DNA from: Topomyia yanbarensis
Lineage: Eukaryota > Arthropoda > Insecta > Diptera > Culicidae
Length of the DNA: 64,000 nucleotides
Direction of reading: 5' to 3'
Assembly: GCF_030247195.1 (NCBI RefSeq)
Contig: NC_080670.1
Location: 41,711,524 to 41,775,523, forward strand
Shown here: positions 1 through 11,450 of the stretch, in pieces
Position numbering within the stretch: position 1 is the stretch's first letter
How the letters are laid out: each line of letters opens with the position of its first letter
Program-made: the position numbers and the translations under genes
The notes under the pieces: generated by a model
Told to the model about the DNA's origin: nothing
Database searches by the model: none
What the model saw: only the letters and a program-made list of their open reading frames with translations

Positions 1-178
1 TTACTAAGGTTGTCTCTTAGATGTGAACTGAAGTCTTTTACACATCTTAATAAACTCCATAAGAAAATATCTTTTCTGGAATGCTCTCCAATAATGTTGG
101 TAAAAAGAATCAATGGTCATGCCGGCTCCCTGAATATTACAATAGTCTAAACATTTTTTTTTGGCGATTTATCCAACG

Positions 179-381
179 ATTCTGGTTGCAGTTGAAAACT
201 GGAAAATTCATCCAGCGACAATCGTTTTTTCTCATGTTTAGTGCTAATCCATGATGTAAGTAGTGCGCTGGATAGCGCATCATTGTACGAACACAGCGCA
301 CTACTTCCGACATGATTCCATTGTTTACAACCAGAGAAAATACGATTGTCGCTGGTTGGATTTTCCTACTGCAACCAGAAT
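179..381. repeat. Short fold-back (MITE-like) element
   Basis: The ends are inverted copies: ATTCTGGTTGCAG at the left and CTGCAACCAGAAT at the right. Pairing continues inward (CCAGCGACAATCG against CGATTGTCGCTGG), and a second inner pair AAGTAGTGCGCTG / CAGCGCACTACTT lies nearer the centre, so most of the 203 bp can fold on itself. There is no coding capacity. I see no convincing target duplication. Its superfamily is not assignable from sequence alone. Confidence 0.6.
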
Positions 382-492
382 ATTCGTGTTTTTTTACATA
401 TGAACGTCACGCAAGATGTACACAGGAGCTTCACAATTGACTATAATTTACATTTCAAGCCAACTTATTGAAAAGGTCTTATGTGCAAATGT

Positions 493-606
493 GAACCTCT
501 CTTTGTTTACTTTCTCTTCCGCGAACAACACGGTACTGGAATATTATTGAAAAGATTAATGGTAAAGCCGCTATAATCAAAAGAGAAAGTAAACGAAGAG
601 AAGCTC
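493..606. repeat. Imperfect inverted repeat, related copy at about 900-990
   Basis: Left arm 493-518 and right arm 581-606 are inverted copies centred on TTTACTTTCTCTT / AAGAGAAAGTAAA. The right half (GTACTGGAA through GAAAGAGAAAGTAAAC) recurs as a diverged direct copy near 900-990. The long minus-strand reading frame over 655-1068 resembles no known family and overlaps this repeat, so I do not call a gene. Confidence 0.4.
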
Positions 607-1010
607 TGCTTTAAACATGTAACAATATGCGTCCATTATAATGTCCCGGTGTGTTCATCCAAGTTCAACATCAAAGGGGAAACAATATTTAATTTTACAT
701 GATAAAACATGTAATTCTATTATCAAACATAATTTTAATTTTTTCTTAGTGTGTATGTTAGACGAAATTTTGGAGAAAATATAGAATAGGACGTAAGTAA
801 CAACGAGAGATTCTCTTTGGGGTCCTTCTTTTCTGTTCATTGTTCTGTCGTTCCAACATAAACTGCTCTTTGCATAATATTCTTGTAAAAACCGTCGGCT
901 TTCGATATGTACTGGAAAAATAGCGCAAAGTATTACAGTGACGTCGTAATAATCGAAAGAGAAAGTAAACAAATAAAGGCGAATACGAAGTTTAGTTCTC
1001 TGTCTTTTTT

Positions 1011-2856
1011 GCTTTGTAAGAATGGCATACCGCCCCTTTGACAGCGTCCTGCAGCCGCCTATGTACACTTCTCGGACTTAATACGACTGTACCATGATGG
1101 CAAAGTGCTTTTGGAATGAGACGTCATGATGTTCGTTGTTTCAATCGTTGAACACGTTGGTCATGGCTGATAATTAAAGATAAACATCCGAATGATCATT
1201 GGTTTATTTTTCATTTGAGAAATAACAAAGGCAAATTGGAGCAACAATCTTCAATGGGTGGATTTGGAACAACGCTGTGACGTATACTTTCAATTCACGA
1301 TACTGAAGAACAAGAAGTGCTTGCGTCATCGTCCCTATAAATAATGTAACTTAAATTATATTATTAGTTGGTAAAACCACGCTGAAAATCATTCGATGCA
1401 AAAATAAAACCCATTTTGGTTTTGATGGCATAACAAAAAATAAGAAAAATATTGATTGGCACATTCCCCGTGTGTAAAGTGCAATACGAGAGAAGAAAAT
1501 AGATAATATATTATGTTCAAAAGCTTGAAATTTGTTGAAGTGGAGGACGGGTGCTAATCAGCTACAGCAAAGCACTTTCGAGATTCTGGGTCTTCAGTCT
1601 TCTCGTCAATATTCCAAATATTTCCTGGTAAAACATTATTCATATCCTCCAATATCAATAAACTTGGTAAGAGTTACACTGCGGTGACAGTTCACGTTTT
1701 CTTTACCAAAATAGTTCAAAGACGTCACAAATAATACACATATAATTATGCTATTTAGGGCAATTATCGTTCTGCGAATGTACAATTAAAATCTAAGCTA
1801 TTCGTACATCTCTCCCGTTTTAATTGGCATACTTTTACCATCCCATCCCGTTTCCGGGGGCAAAACCAATCCTCGCATCCAATCGACCAGAGTACATATT
1901 TATCACCATCAACCATAACCACCCACCCTTCCCGCCACAATAACACTCGATACAGCATCACTTCCGCTTGTCAATGCTGGCCGCCCCAACGCACCCCCTC
2001 ACGTACCAATCCCATCTGCATCAATCTTTGATTGAAACAATCAAGCGGTACTAACGGTATACTCGCCCGGGATTGATCAGGCGCTTCCGGCTGCAGGCTG
2101 TTTTCGTTCTTCAGTGCGCGTATCGTTTGGAAAGTAAGACCGCACGTACGAAAGCTCCTGGGAAATGGGATGGAACGGTATGCGGTAGCTCACAGTGATC
2201 ACCCTTCATACAAATGGCGGACAAAACCTCGAAAGGTGTCCCAATTTGATGAAAATTTCAGATTTTAGTAATTTTATAACACTTAATTCGCTCAAAATTA
2301 TACATTTATTAAAATAAAGTGCACTTTATCTGAAAATTCATTGCCAAATTATGAAGTAAAGTTAACTTGCATCAGATCACTCGTTTTTTTAAATTGTTGA
2401 AAATTCTGAGACACATCCAAAATGTACGTTACGCACCCCAGGTAGTGAAACACTATCATGCGCCTCCTTTAGACTTATCACGAAAAATCACATTTTTGAC
2501 ACCTCAGTGCAAAAAGGGGCAAAATAAGATATTCATTTCCAGAAAGTACAATAATTTTCACGTAATATTTATGTACTACAAACGCTTTTTCCGAATTGTT
2601 TAAAAAAAAGTACAGTCACTTTGAACATTACGGCTTGTTATTAAATTACGATGTATCGTTTATTGTGTATGTTTGAGGGAAACGAAAGACCTGTATTGCT
2701 CAAATTTAACGTTAAATATAAGCCCAATGACTAACCCCTCAAAATAAACCCATTTGAGTTTTATAGGATTTTAACTCAAAAGATAAATTCATTTGAATAA
2801 CAGTGGTTTTCATGCAGTTTTTTTTCTAAATTTATTGCTTATTTCATCTTTGAACT
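1011..2856. other. No gene recognised
   Basis: Mostly AT-rich sequence. A GC-richer patch at roughly 1,840-2,200 contains a TTCAGTGCG stretch near 2,113 that resembles an arthropod initiator (TCAGT), but no TATA box, downstream reading frame or splice signal supports a promoter call. Reading frames here are short and composed of low-information sequence. Confidence 0.4.
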
Positions 2857-2858
2857 TA

Positions 2859-3019
2859 CCCGATCAGAAACACATAACAGAAATATATCAAAACTATATC
2901 TCGCATTGTTACTTGTTATAAATTTCTGTTATTTTAACTACTAACGAGACCAAATTTATAACACAATATGTTACAAAAATTGTGTTCTGTTATAATCTTG
3001 TTACTTCATTCTGATCGAG
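2859..3019. mobile_element. 161-bp MITE with TA target duplication
   Basis: Inverted ends CCCGATCAGAA and TTCTGATCGAG are flanked by TA at 2857-2858 and 3020-3021. The interior is AT-rich with repeated TTATAACA/TGTTATAA motifs. TA flanks are typical of Tc1/mariner-mobilised non-autonomous elements; the superfamily assignment is inferred from that alone. Confidence 0.55.
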
Positions 3020-3339
3020 TAGCTTAGCTGCCCGTAGTTGCACTTCGTGATTGACCGAATGAGTAAAAATGCACAATGAACCAACAGAATGTTACTTGGG
3101 ATAAATAAAGCATGCTCACTGTGCATGTTTACTGATTCAACACTTTAATAAACTGGTCAATAACGACACCTGCCACGACCGTGGCTGTTCTACCAAGGAA
3201 GGGAAGGAATGTTAGTTCGACACTCGCTTTGGCCAGAGACCGAGACTACCTCTGCATCTCTACGAGAATCACGGGAAAGGAAATGTGTTAGTGGGCAAGG
3301 AAAAAGATCAGGATATAACACTGTTCAACATAGATCGGG

Positions 3340-4300
3340 TAGCAGAACGAAAAAAATGGCGAAAGTTTGGGGTCCCAGGAAACACTTGGTGAAGAATTTT
3401 TTGAAAAAACCAAAGCTTGTATGGAGAACCAGGATCCAGTGAAAATGGTCATCTTTAACTTCCGCACAAAGTGCCACACAAAATACATCATCGGAAAAGA
3501 AATCCATGTAATCTCCCAGCTTAAAAGGACATCACCAAGGGGGTGCGGCGCTTGAACACTGATCCCACAATATTCGAAAAATCCAAAAAGGGGAGCACAT
3601 GAAACGCTGAAAACCGAATTCTTTTTTGTCGAAATATGTCCAAAAAACTAACTAACGAAAACCGCCAAAAACAAATCTAAATTTTCTTCTAGTTCCATCA
3701 AAGACTCCGAATTAAAAAAAAGAATTCTAGTATCAAAAGCGCCACTGTAATGCCCCACGAGCACGACCTCAAAAAACTCTCTCAACGAACCAGGCCTGGG
3801 AGCAGAACAAACTAAAAGATGGCAGGGCTTCAGGGTTCCAACCATATCAATGCGAAAAGATTCCTGAAAAACATTGAAACTGGACTCCACAGTCCAAAAC
3901 CAAATCTCTATGAAATTTCAAAAATATGCTTCTTTTAGGTGAACATGGGAATTTTTGAAAGAATTTTCCCAACAAACTGAGCTTGGCAGCAGAACAAATA
4001 ACAAGATGACAGGGATCCAGGGTTCCAACTAAGTCATCGTGAAGAAATTCTTGAGAAAAACCGGAACGGGATATCACAGTTTAAAACCAAAGCCACATTT
4101 TTTAGGTGAAATGGGTATTTTTGATCGAGCCCTCCCAACGAACTGGGCTTGGGAGCAGAATAAATAAAAAATGGCAGTGATTTAGGGCTTTAACCAAATC
4201 ATCGTGAAGAAATTTTTGCAAAAAACCGGAACGGACTCCACAGTTCAAAACCAAAGCATTGCGAAATTTTGGAAAATAACGGGTTTTAGGTGAAAATGGG
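3340..4300. repeat. Degenerate tandem repeat, period about 170-185 bp
   Basis: A unit recurs at about 3342, 3801, 3985 and 4153. Its landmarks in order are GGGAGCAGAACAAATAA, ATGGCAG, GGGTTCCAAC, TCGTGAAGAAATT, AAACCGGAACGG, CTCCACAGTTCAAAACCAAA and TTTTAGGTGAA. The last two intervals are 184 and 168 bp; the first interval of 459 bp suggests decayed intermediate units. Small minus-strand frames over the array are repeat shadows and look alike because the DNA repeats. Confidence 0.65.
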
Positions 4301-4712
4301 CATTATAATAATTATAATCATTCGCAATTGATTTCCAAAATGTCAATCACTCAAAAGTCAAACTCAAAAACACCGACCATCGGCTTTCTAGGATTTTCAT
4401 AATTACGTATTATTATAATGTCGTGATATTTCAATATTTTCGCACATGTGCATTGAAAAAGTTTTAAATTGTGCGTGGGGTATGTTTTTTTGGTATCTCT
4501 GTATTTCGCAACTAAGCTCACCACTAGCTTAATATTAACAATTGCGCTCGTTATTAAAAAAGAAAAGAAAAACAGTATTCCGACTCCTCCACGTGAGAAC
4601 CCTATGTCAAAAGACAAACGGTTCACTACAATACTGCAATCCATATCCAATCACTCACTCCTTAGACCTAGAAACTCCTAGCATGTTGTTAGTCTTACGA
4701 CATGGGAGTGGG

Positions 4713-5092
4713 TAGTGATGTCTTTTTTATTCGATTAACGCAAATAATCGATTAATTTCTAAAATAATCGAAAAATCAATAATCGATTACAAGCTTTCGG
4801 TATAATCGAGCAAATCGAGTAGCTGCTATCAATTAATCGAGAGCATAATTAATTAAGGGTGGCATTGAAAATGAAAGTCGCAGTGCAAAAAAATATGACC
4901 AGACTTCTCCAAATTTTTCAAAATGTGTCGAGTGACCTTTTTTTTTTTTGGTTGACAAACTAGGATTTACTAAGTAATCGATCATTGATTTTAGTCGATT
5001 ATCTTAGTCGATTAATCGAATGAATTAATCGAGCTCTCAAAAATTATTCGATTAACGGATAATCGATTATTTGCAAAAATCAGACATCACTA
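4713..5092. mobile_element. 380-bp hAT-type MITE with perfect 8-bp target duplication
   Basis: The element begins TAGTGATGTCT and ends AGACATCACTA, a perfect 11-bp terminal inverted repeat. It is flanked by identical octamers GGAGTGGG at 4705-4712 and 5093-5100. An 8-bp duplication is the hallmark of the hAT superfamily (also P elements). Further inside, the arms carry repeated ATCGATTA / TAATCGAT motifs that pair with each other. It has no reading frame and is non-autonomous. Confidence 0.8.
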
Positions 5093-5132
5093 GGAGTGGG
5101 TTCCCACTGGTTCTATTCTTGGCTAAAACAGC

Positions 5133-5411
5133 GCAAAAATTTCAGGGGGACGCTGTCTAGCAAGTATTTCGTACCCAACATCAGCTGGACCGGACCTAAT
5201 TATCACGGTTAAATAGCAATAAATAATACCTTTTACAAATATGTCAACGACTAGTACACGAGACATGCGAAACCACTTATCCTATATTCTCTTTTTGGGG
5301 TGAAGTAACCAAAAAACGGGGTCCAAAGTGCTGGACCGAAGCGAGATGTTGGGTACGCGCAAAATATTTGTGATTTGACGACCACAGCATACCCCTGAAA
5401 AATTTAGCCCG
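5133..5411. repeat. Imperfect fold-back element
   Basis: GCAAAAATTTCAGGGGG (about 5134-5150) pairs with CCCCTGAAAAATTT (about 5394-5407). Further in, TACCCAACATCAGCTGGACC (about 5172-5191) pairs with GGACCGAAGCGAGATGTTGGGTA (about 5331-5353). Weaker pairing may extend outward to about 5101 and 5440. It sits directly beside the hAT-type MITE. A 162-codon minus-strand frame running 5277-5765 crosses this element and the next one and is therefore not a credible gene. Confidence 0.5.
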
Positions 5412-5454
5412 CCGGACACCACACGGCTTCCCATCACTGACAGATAAGAATCCA

Positions 5455-5888
5455 GTCCACTCTGTAGTTACTATATTCATAGTTAGGCGGAGACACTGAG
5501 CGGAGCCAATTGAACATGTCAAATAGCGGAGCCAATCGAGCATGACGTCACAAAACATGTTCTCTTTGGATGTATGTGGAAAAGGTATTGTGATTATGGT
5601 CATAACTATTTTACTCTTATCTTGTGTTATCGAGTGTATAGAAACGAAAAGAACCATTTTTTTCTGTAACAAGAAGAGATATTCCCACAAGTATGAAATC
5701 ATATCATCAGATCTTTGAATTGGTTTCTCTATTCGTGCATGTAAAGTTCTTATTGACAACGACAATGAAATTATTAAGCTAGAGCTTGAACATTTACATG
5801 GGATGCCAGTGTTTTTTTTCCTGAAATAAGAGCTGCCACTTTTCCGGCTTTTGTGTCTGCCTAACTCTTAATATAGTAACTCTAGACC
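5455..5888. mobile_element. TIR element, about 430 bp, non-coding
   Basis: The left end carries GTAGTTACTATATTCATAGT then TAGGCGGAGACAC. The right end, read in reverse complement, carries GAGTTACTATATTAAGAGT then TAGGCAGACACAA. The two ends are clearly homologous in inverted orientation over about 35 bp. The interior has no conserved coding signal. Target duplication is not clear. Confidence 0.5.
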
Positions 5889-6130
5889 ACTCATTTAACA
5901 TGAGCATCTACCAGCAAGCTCGAAGCGGCCACTCCACCGTCGACCAGAAAAACTAAAGCTACACAGATCACACAAAGATCCAAACGTCGTAATAGAATTG
6001 TACCATTCCTACTTTTCTATTATACATTTTCCAAAAACGAATAGAGATGTCAACCGTCGTATCACGAACAACCTCGTACACTATTGATTAAGGTTGGACA
6101 GAGAAAGGGTAAAATTCGCAAACGAAAAAT

Positions 6131-6254
6131 GCAGTTTTTTTCCACACCGTATGTCAGATCTTCATAAAAATCAATCAGCAGTACTGTAACCACATTCTAC
6201 ATACGCTGATTGATTTTTATGAAGATCTGACATACGGTTTAAAAAAAAAACTGC
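6131..6254. repeat. 124-bp fold-back, near-perfect 48-bp arms
   Basis: Left arm 6131-6178 and right arm 6206-6254 are inverted copies, for example CCGTATGTCAGATCTTCATA against TATGAAGATCTGACATACGG. The outer tips are GCAGTTTTTTT / AAAAAAACTGC. The loop is about 27 nt. A transcript through it would form a long hairpin. Confidence 0.7.
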
Positions 6255-7158
6255 TATTATAGTTGATGGAAGCAGGTAACTAATCTTTTAGTAGCTTCTG
6301 TTTGCAGTAGATACTGCCGACATTTGCCACACTTTGCCAACACATTCACATGAACACCTTCAAACTTTAAATCAATTATTGCCAAAACTGCGACATCCAT
6401 TAGGATGCGGGGATCGATCTAGCGCTCTATTCGCTATTCACTTTTTATCATTTTTTCGTTAAGTTTTTTGAACAATGTGAAAATATGATACTCTTTCTTC
6501 ACTTTCAATGACAAGAAAGATCACTAATTTGTAATTCTAGCACTTTCTGCACCTTCAAAAACCACTCGAACGCCATGAAAAACGTTTCGAAACTCGGATA
6601 TGAAACACAAACCTTTTTGCCTATTATGAAATTTTCATATTTGAACTTCTGTAAAAACTCGAACTTTTTAATGTTATGAGAAAACTATTCAACCTAAAAA
6701 TATTAAATTATAAAATAAAATCCAATATTTAGTTTTACAGGTTTTGCCCAGCTGGGCGACACTGTGCGCTGTACCATCCATCAATATAGGTTCATATATG
6801 CATATTGTATATGGCTCACGTAGCAATGCGAGCGTGAGTGCTTCGATTCCGCGAGCGAATCCATCGTCTCCCGTTAACCGTGCACTCTTTACTGGGCGAA
6901 CAATTCCAATGCATGTCATCTTGTGGAATCGAAACGGCTTACTGCTAGATAAGTGGAGCGATGGAATTCGCAGGGAAATGTTTCTTTATAAAGCTGTGTG
7001 TGGCACGTCTTTTTTGCAAAACAATATTTGAGTAGCGTCTCACGTTCTGGTAATGTATTACTTACACGTTAAATATAGTGGAATGGCCATATATGGGTCG
7101 GATTGTTAACGAATTGACTGCGATGAGATCGGTATAATGAAAGTTCGTGGGAAAAATT
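6255..7158. other. No gene recognised
   Basis: Single-copy-looking AT-rich sequence. Two overlapping small frames on opposite strands around 6689-7031 show no recognisable domain. Confidence 0.4.
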
Positions 7159-7170
7159 AGAATAGTCTTC

Positions 7171-7432
7171 TTCTTCTTCTAGTTCTGTTTTTTTTCGTCG
7201 GCCTACGGGCCAAATACCGACGCCAGGGAGGTGACGACTCCCACAATCTGGACTAGATATCGACCCATCAACTCATGGATCGGGGACCAACGGCTTTACT
7301 TCTCATCCGAAGGAAGGCGTGATCTCAGATTTTTCTCACCTCAGAAAAATCTCAATGACTTCGACTGGGATTGAACCCAGACCAACTGGGGTGAGTGGTG
7401 GTCACGCTTACCACCCAACCATCGGCGCCGTA
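7171..7432 (-). mobile_element. tRNA-derived SINE (Feilai-like), complete with target duplication
   Basis: On the minus strand the element starts at about 7430 with GGCGCCGATGG. A pol III A-box-like TGGTTGGGTGGTAAGC lies at 7421-7406 and a B-box GGTTCAATCCC at 7377-7367, spaced as in a tRNA. The body follows, and it ends in an AGAAGAAGAAGAA tail near 7181-7168. Flanking copies TAGAATAGTCTT (7159-7170) and TAGAATAATCTT (7433-7444) differ at one of 12 positions, consistent with target-primed insertion by a partner LINE. Feilai is the known tRNA-related SINE of Aedes; the match to that family is inferred from architecture and not from alignment. Confidence 0.75.
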
Positions 7433-7591
7433 TAGAATAATCTTGACAGAAGGATTTTTGGGACATTTTTTATACAAAAGCATTGAACATGACGACCGTA
7501 ATTACCACTCCGTGATTGCCCAGAACAAGCGAAATTGAATATAGATTCAAGCATGGAGCCTGGGAGTAGCTATCCATCTTCAAGAGTGTTA

Positions 7592-7843
7592 GGGTGCTTA
7601 CAGCGTGGCGGCGAGAAGCTGAGCTGGTGCTGGTACTGACATTAGAATGCGAGATGCGAGAAACCTGCCTGCAGCAAAGTAAAGGGATGATGTCAGAGTG
7701 AAAGCGGGCAGTCGGCGCAGATCCGCTCGGCTTTCAGTCTAACATCACCCATTCGGTTTGCAGCAAGCAGGTTTCTCGCATCTCGCATTCTAATGTCAGT
7801 TCCAGCGCCAGCTCAGCTTCTCGCCGCCACTCTGTAAGCACCC
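7592..7843. mobile_element. Harbinger-type MITE with TTA target duplication
   Basis: Long inverted arms (about 90-110 bp) begin GGGTGCTTACAG and end CTGTAAGCACCC. Inner landmarks GAGAAGCTGAGCTGG and GCGAGATGCGAGAAACCTGC recur inverted. TTA flanks both sides (7589-7591, 7844-7846), the 3-bp TWA duplication typical of PIF/Harbinger. It is GC-richer than its surroundings and has no transposase. Confidence 0.65.
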
Positions 7844-7846
7844 TTA

Positions 7847-8451
7847 TACTTTGATTCATCAATAACGGTGCTGGTCACGTCCTTACAGTCATCGGGGAAG
7901 CAAAGGAATGTTAGTATAAGAAACGTTGTTATGGGGATCGTGTATGCCTTTGCATCTCCACATTTGTCACGGGTACGAGTTTTTGGTAGTGGGTGAAGAG
8001 TTAAACAAAGATTCATCTTGATACGTGAAATGATCTATGTAACACTTATAAGTGTTTTCATGTGTTTATTGCTCTGAGCAACCGACTGCCTAGAATTTAT
8101 GATAGATTTATCGATTGTTGAATAAACTCGGAAATGCTCAGTGCGTTAAAAATGCAACTTAAACTCCGGACAGCCAACTGTCGCGAGTATCACTGAATCA
8201 AATGGCCTGTTAACGATTTCATTATCTTTTGCTTCTTTATTTTTGAGTATTGTATCGACTGGAAATGGAATTTCTGTGAATATTTATGGCTTTCTCAGTC
8301 AGATTTTGGCTTGAGCGAACGACAAACGGTGAAACACGTTCATCCAGGAACATACAATGAAAAGCGAATACCTTTACCGCCGTAATACATTTGTCAGAAT
8401 AGATAGGCTAAAAAAAAGTTTGATTTTGACATTTGTTTTTCAGTTGTTCAA
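7847..8451. other. No gene recognised; upstream flank of the mariner remnant
   Basis: AT-rich sequence without a supported feature. The terminal inverted repeat of the downstream mariner relic presumably lay in the right part of this stretch, but I cannot define it. Confidence 0.3.
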
Positions 8452-9064
8452 ATGGCATCAAAGCTAGGGGGATTTTGCTAGTGCATCACGAAAATCCGAA
8501 CTACTCGCATGCCAAGTTGTTGAAATTGTTGAATGTGGCCAAATCAACTGGCACCAACGTAATAAAACGTTTATCGACAGGCAGGAAGTCTCGATCGGGG
8601 TAAAACCGGAAGCCTAATGCTGCTAAAACGACGAAAATAGTTGCCAGCTGATTGAAGCGGAACCCTAACCTCTCCGTCCGAGGTGTCGCAAGCCACTGTG
8701 CATGGAGTTAAGAAACGAGCCGGACTGCCGACTTACAAGATGGTGTTGACTTCAAATCGTGACGATAAATAAAACAAGTCGGTCAGAGAAGGCACGCGGG
8801 AGCTGTACATGAAGCTGCTGACGAAGATTGATTACGTGGAATATGATGACAAAATCTCCGTGAAGGGACAGGGATACTACACGTCAACTGAAAGAGAGCA
8901 ATTTGCAGAGATTTTCAAACACATTAAGCCGTCGATCGTCGAAAAAAATATCTCGTATGGCGGGCCATCAGTTCATGCGGCTTGAGAAGCGATATTTTCA
9001 TCGCAACCGGGACCATCAACTAAAATATTTATTTATAGGAGTACCTAGAAAAACGTCTGTAAGC
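8452..9064 (+). pseudogene. Tc1/mariner transposase relic (mosquito mariner-like)
   Basis: Conceptual translation across several stops and frameshifts recovers a helix-turn-helix start (MASK..., then HENPNYSHAKLLKLLN, NVIKRLSTGRK). A second DNA-binding segment (KRNPNLSVRGVASHC) follows, then the start of the catalytic core (RELYMKLLTKIDYVEYDDK, containing the first catalytic Asp). Next come the FYT-like segment (GYYTSTEREQFAEIFKHIKPS) and a shifted YLEKRL near 9047-9064. After that homology fades, so the later catalytic residues are missing. The order and spacing fit a Tc1/mariner cut-and-paste transposase; resemblance to the mosquito ITmD37E group is from memory of the family style. In-frame stops near 8480 and 8600 make it non-functional. 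Confidence 0.6.
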
Positions 9065-9361
9065 AACACACTTCTGTGTTTTGTTTTGGTCGAATTTGGC
9101 TTTATGGAAAATAGGCCATAGAGTCGTATGCCACTAACAATGATAATACCATGAACATGAACCCTCCCAAAATACCAGAGTGCGTCAAGGTTTTTGATTT
9201 GAAATGGGAGCTGGGACCAAGACGAGAAATGCAAATAGCAAAAAGTCGAACGTCAAATGCAGCCAGGGGGTACTGTCATTGCAGCCAGTCCTAAACTATG
9301 TGAGGCAAAAAGAGAGGCTACGTGAGACGAACGGTAGAATGAACAAAGAAAAAGAAAACAT

Positions 9362-9760
9362 CTATTGGTAAGTCCCGTCCCAGGATGGGACTAATTTGGT
9401 CAATCTTTGGGCCTGTCTCCTGCGAGCTGCCAATGAGTCCATTTCCTCATTCCCACTGATCCAGCAGTGACCGGGCATCCAGCACATCATGGTCAACGGA
9501 TCGCAGTTGTTCTCTATAGCCTGTGGGTAAGGGTGGTGTGACATTCTCGTTTCCAGTGCAGATATGACCGACAGAGAGTCAGACAGGTTGACTGTTAGCA
9601 TTCACTCTTGTCTGCCTTCAATCGCGAGACTGATGGCAGCAGCTTCAACCGAGTAGACGGAGCGGCTTGTGGAGAGGAGTTAGGCCAGACCAGCTCCGCA
9701 GACTCCCATTCCGACTATTTCTTGCAGCTTGGAAGTGTCAGTGTAGATCCGGGCGTGGTT
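9362..9760 (-). pseudogene. Non-LTR RNase H domain, two in-frame stops
   Basis: A single minus-strand frame across two stops gives all four acidic positions of RNase H in order: ARIYTDTSK (Asp codon near 9737), SVYSVEAAAISLAIE (Glu), NLSDSLSVISALE (Asp) and CWMPGHCWISGNEEMDSLA (Asp, with the PGH and GNE landmarks). In a living element this domain degrades the RNA of the RNA:DNA hybrid during target-primed reverse transcription. Here stops interrupt it after GAGLA and after EGRQE. The retained catalytic residues suggest decay mainly by point nonsense changes. Confidence 0.75.
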
Positions 9761-10066
9761 CGGGAATCGTTGATTCATCAGCTCTAGGAATTTATCCTGG
9801 ATGTCCTCGAGGGGAGAGCGATCTCGTAGCGACTTGGACAGGTTGGTGTTGGTGTTCGGGCTGCCTGTTGACCAAGCCCGGTCCCGGGTTCTGTGGAGGC
9901 GATCTTTTTCTGGGAAGTCTGTAACGGTGTATTCTAGGAACATATTTTGAGCTTCGACACAGGCTGCTTCCGTGGCAGTAGCTTAGAAGCCAACCGAGTC
10001 GTTCTATTGTACAGGGAAGCAAGGATCCTCATAAGTCAGTCCAAATTGTGACTGGTTACTTAAATA

Positions 10067-10236
10067 CCGTAGATTCTCAACCTGGGGTCCGCGGACCTCT
10101 AGGGGGCCGTGAAGTCGTTTCTGGGCGTCAGCGAAGAAAAATATATTTGCTGAGTGCATATTTAAATTTCAAGCCTTGTTTCCTAACAAACTGAAAATGA
10201 TTTCTATGGAGTCCGTGGAACGAAAAAGGTACGCTG
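10067..10236. mobile_element. hAT-like short insertion inside the retrotransposon
   Basis: The left end TTCTCAACCTGGGGTCCGCG is the style of hAT (Charlie/SPIN-like) termini. The right end, reverse complemented, reads CAGCGTACCTTTTTCGTTCC then ACGGACTCC. Both ends carry the GTCC(G)CGGAC core in inverted orientation. It lies between the RT thumb and the RNase H of the host retroelement. No target duplication could be verified. Confidence 0.4.
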
Positions 10237-10239
10237 GTA

Positions 10240-10934
10240 GACGATTTTACTGTTGATGAGCGCACCGCCGATATTCAGGGCAATTCCCATGTTCCAGGAC
10301 GAATGCCGGACACAAATGGTTCGAATATGACGCTTTCACAGTCTCGTTTGACTGTCTGGAAGTTGCGATACGAAGGTGAGACAGCTGTCCAGATCGATAC
10401 CGAGGATTTTTGGTTCTCGGCGGAAAGCGTTTGGTGCATTTCTGAGTCTGACTAGTTTGTTAGTAGCCAGCTGATGGGAAATACAACAGTGATATAGTGA
10501 GTACAGGTTGCGGCTATGTTAAACCCCGCTGCTTCAGCCCATCATCCGAAGGCGTTTACTGCGGCTTTGAGTTTAATTCTCAGTCAAGCGGTCTATCCTC
10601 CCACCACGAAGATTACGATGTCGGCATAGACGAAATTGTAAACTCCTCCCGGCAAGGATGCAAAGGGGGAGTTCGTGCAGACGTGGAATAATGTGACGGC
10701 AATGACGGATCCATGTGAACTACCGTTTTCTTCCACATACATTCCGGATTGCAAATTGCCGACTGCCGCTCGGAAGACACGATTGTTGAGGTAGTCCTTG
10801 TTGTAATTCCCAAAGTGTTCGATGACTTCCCAGCTAATTAGTTGCCGGGGAACCTCCTCGCGGTAGACTGTGCTGTAGGCCTTGGCGATGTTCAGCATAG
10901 CTATGTCGGCATGAAGATCGTCTGCCAATGCCAA
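10240..10934 (-). pseudogene. Non-LTR reverse transcriptase, catalytic residues lost
   Basis: On the minus strand, DIAMLNIAKAYSTVYREEV matches RT motif A, but both conserved aspartates of the D..KAFD pattern are replaced (Asn, Ser). NGSSHGSVIAVTLFHVCTNS matches the PQGS motif region. FVYADIVIFVVG matches YADD with the second Asp missing. Leftward, in other frames, the thumb signature PKILGIDLDSCLTF is present. The protein would have copied element RNA into DNA; with all three catalytic Asp positions altered this copy is dead. Confidence 0.7.
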
Positions 10935-11450
10935 CCAAGGCTTCGGTCCCTCCCCCTTGCGAAAGGCGAAATCGCGCTCGATAAGATGTGATTATCCTGC
11001 AAGGTAGGTCATAAGCCGTTTGTTGACCATCCGCTCCATAATTTTCCCCTACGCAGGGTAGTAGACTAATTACACGAAAGTTTTTCGCCGACGGGGTGCG
11101 TCACCCTTCTTTGGTATGGGGATTATAAGGGCCGTTTTCCAAGAGGATGCAATGGGTTGGCCGTTCTAGTTGCGGTTCAAACAGTCCAACAGAATTATTC
11201 TAGCAGCTGGTGGGGCGTGCTGTAGCATAGGGTAGCCGACGTCATCCAGTCCGGAGGATTTGCCGTGGGCGGTAGCGAGTGCCTCCGTTCATTCTATCCC
11301 GGAGAACTTTGTTTTGTAGGGGAAACTTTGCCACTGCGACCACTATTCAGGTTATCTTTTGTCCCGGAGAATGCTCTATTGAAGTCTTGTCCGGAGTCTG
11401 GTGAAAGGGTATCGCCGCTCTTCCAAGTCTTGTGCAGCGTGCTAAGAAGG

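Noticed and set aside
655..1068. 137-codon minus-strand frame
   Set aside because: Basic and hydrophobic low-information sequence in AT-rich DNA overlapping a repeated segment; no motif, no splice context.
5277..5765. 162-codon minus-strand frame
   Set aside because: It crosses two separate non-coding inverted-repeat elements, so it cannot be an ancestral gene.
7165..7440. tRNA gene on the minus strand
   Set aside because: A- and B-box-like sequences are present, but they head a 260-bp body with a GAA-type tail and a target duplication, so it is a SINE.
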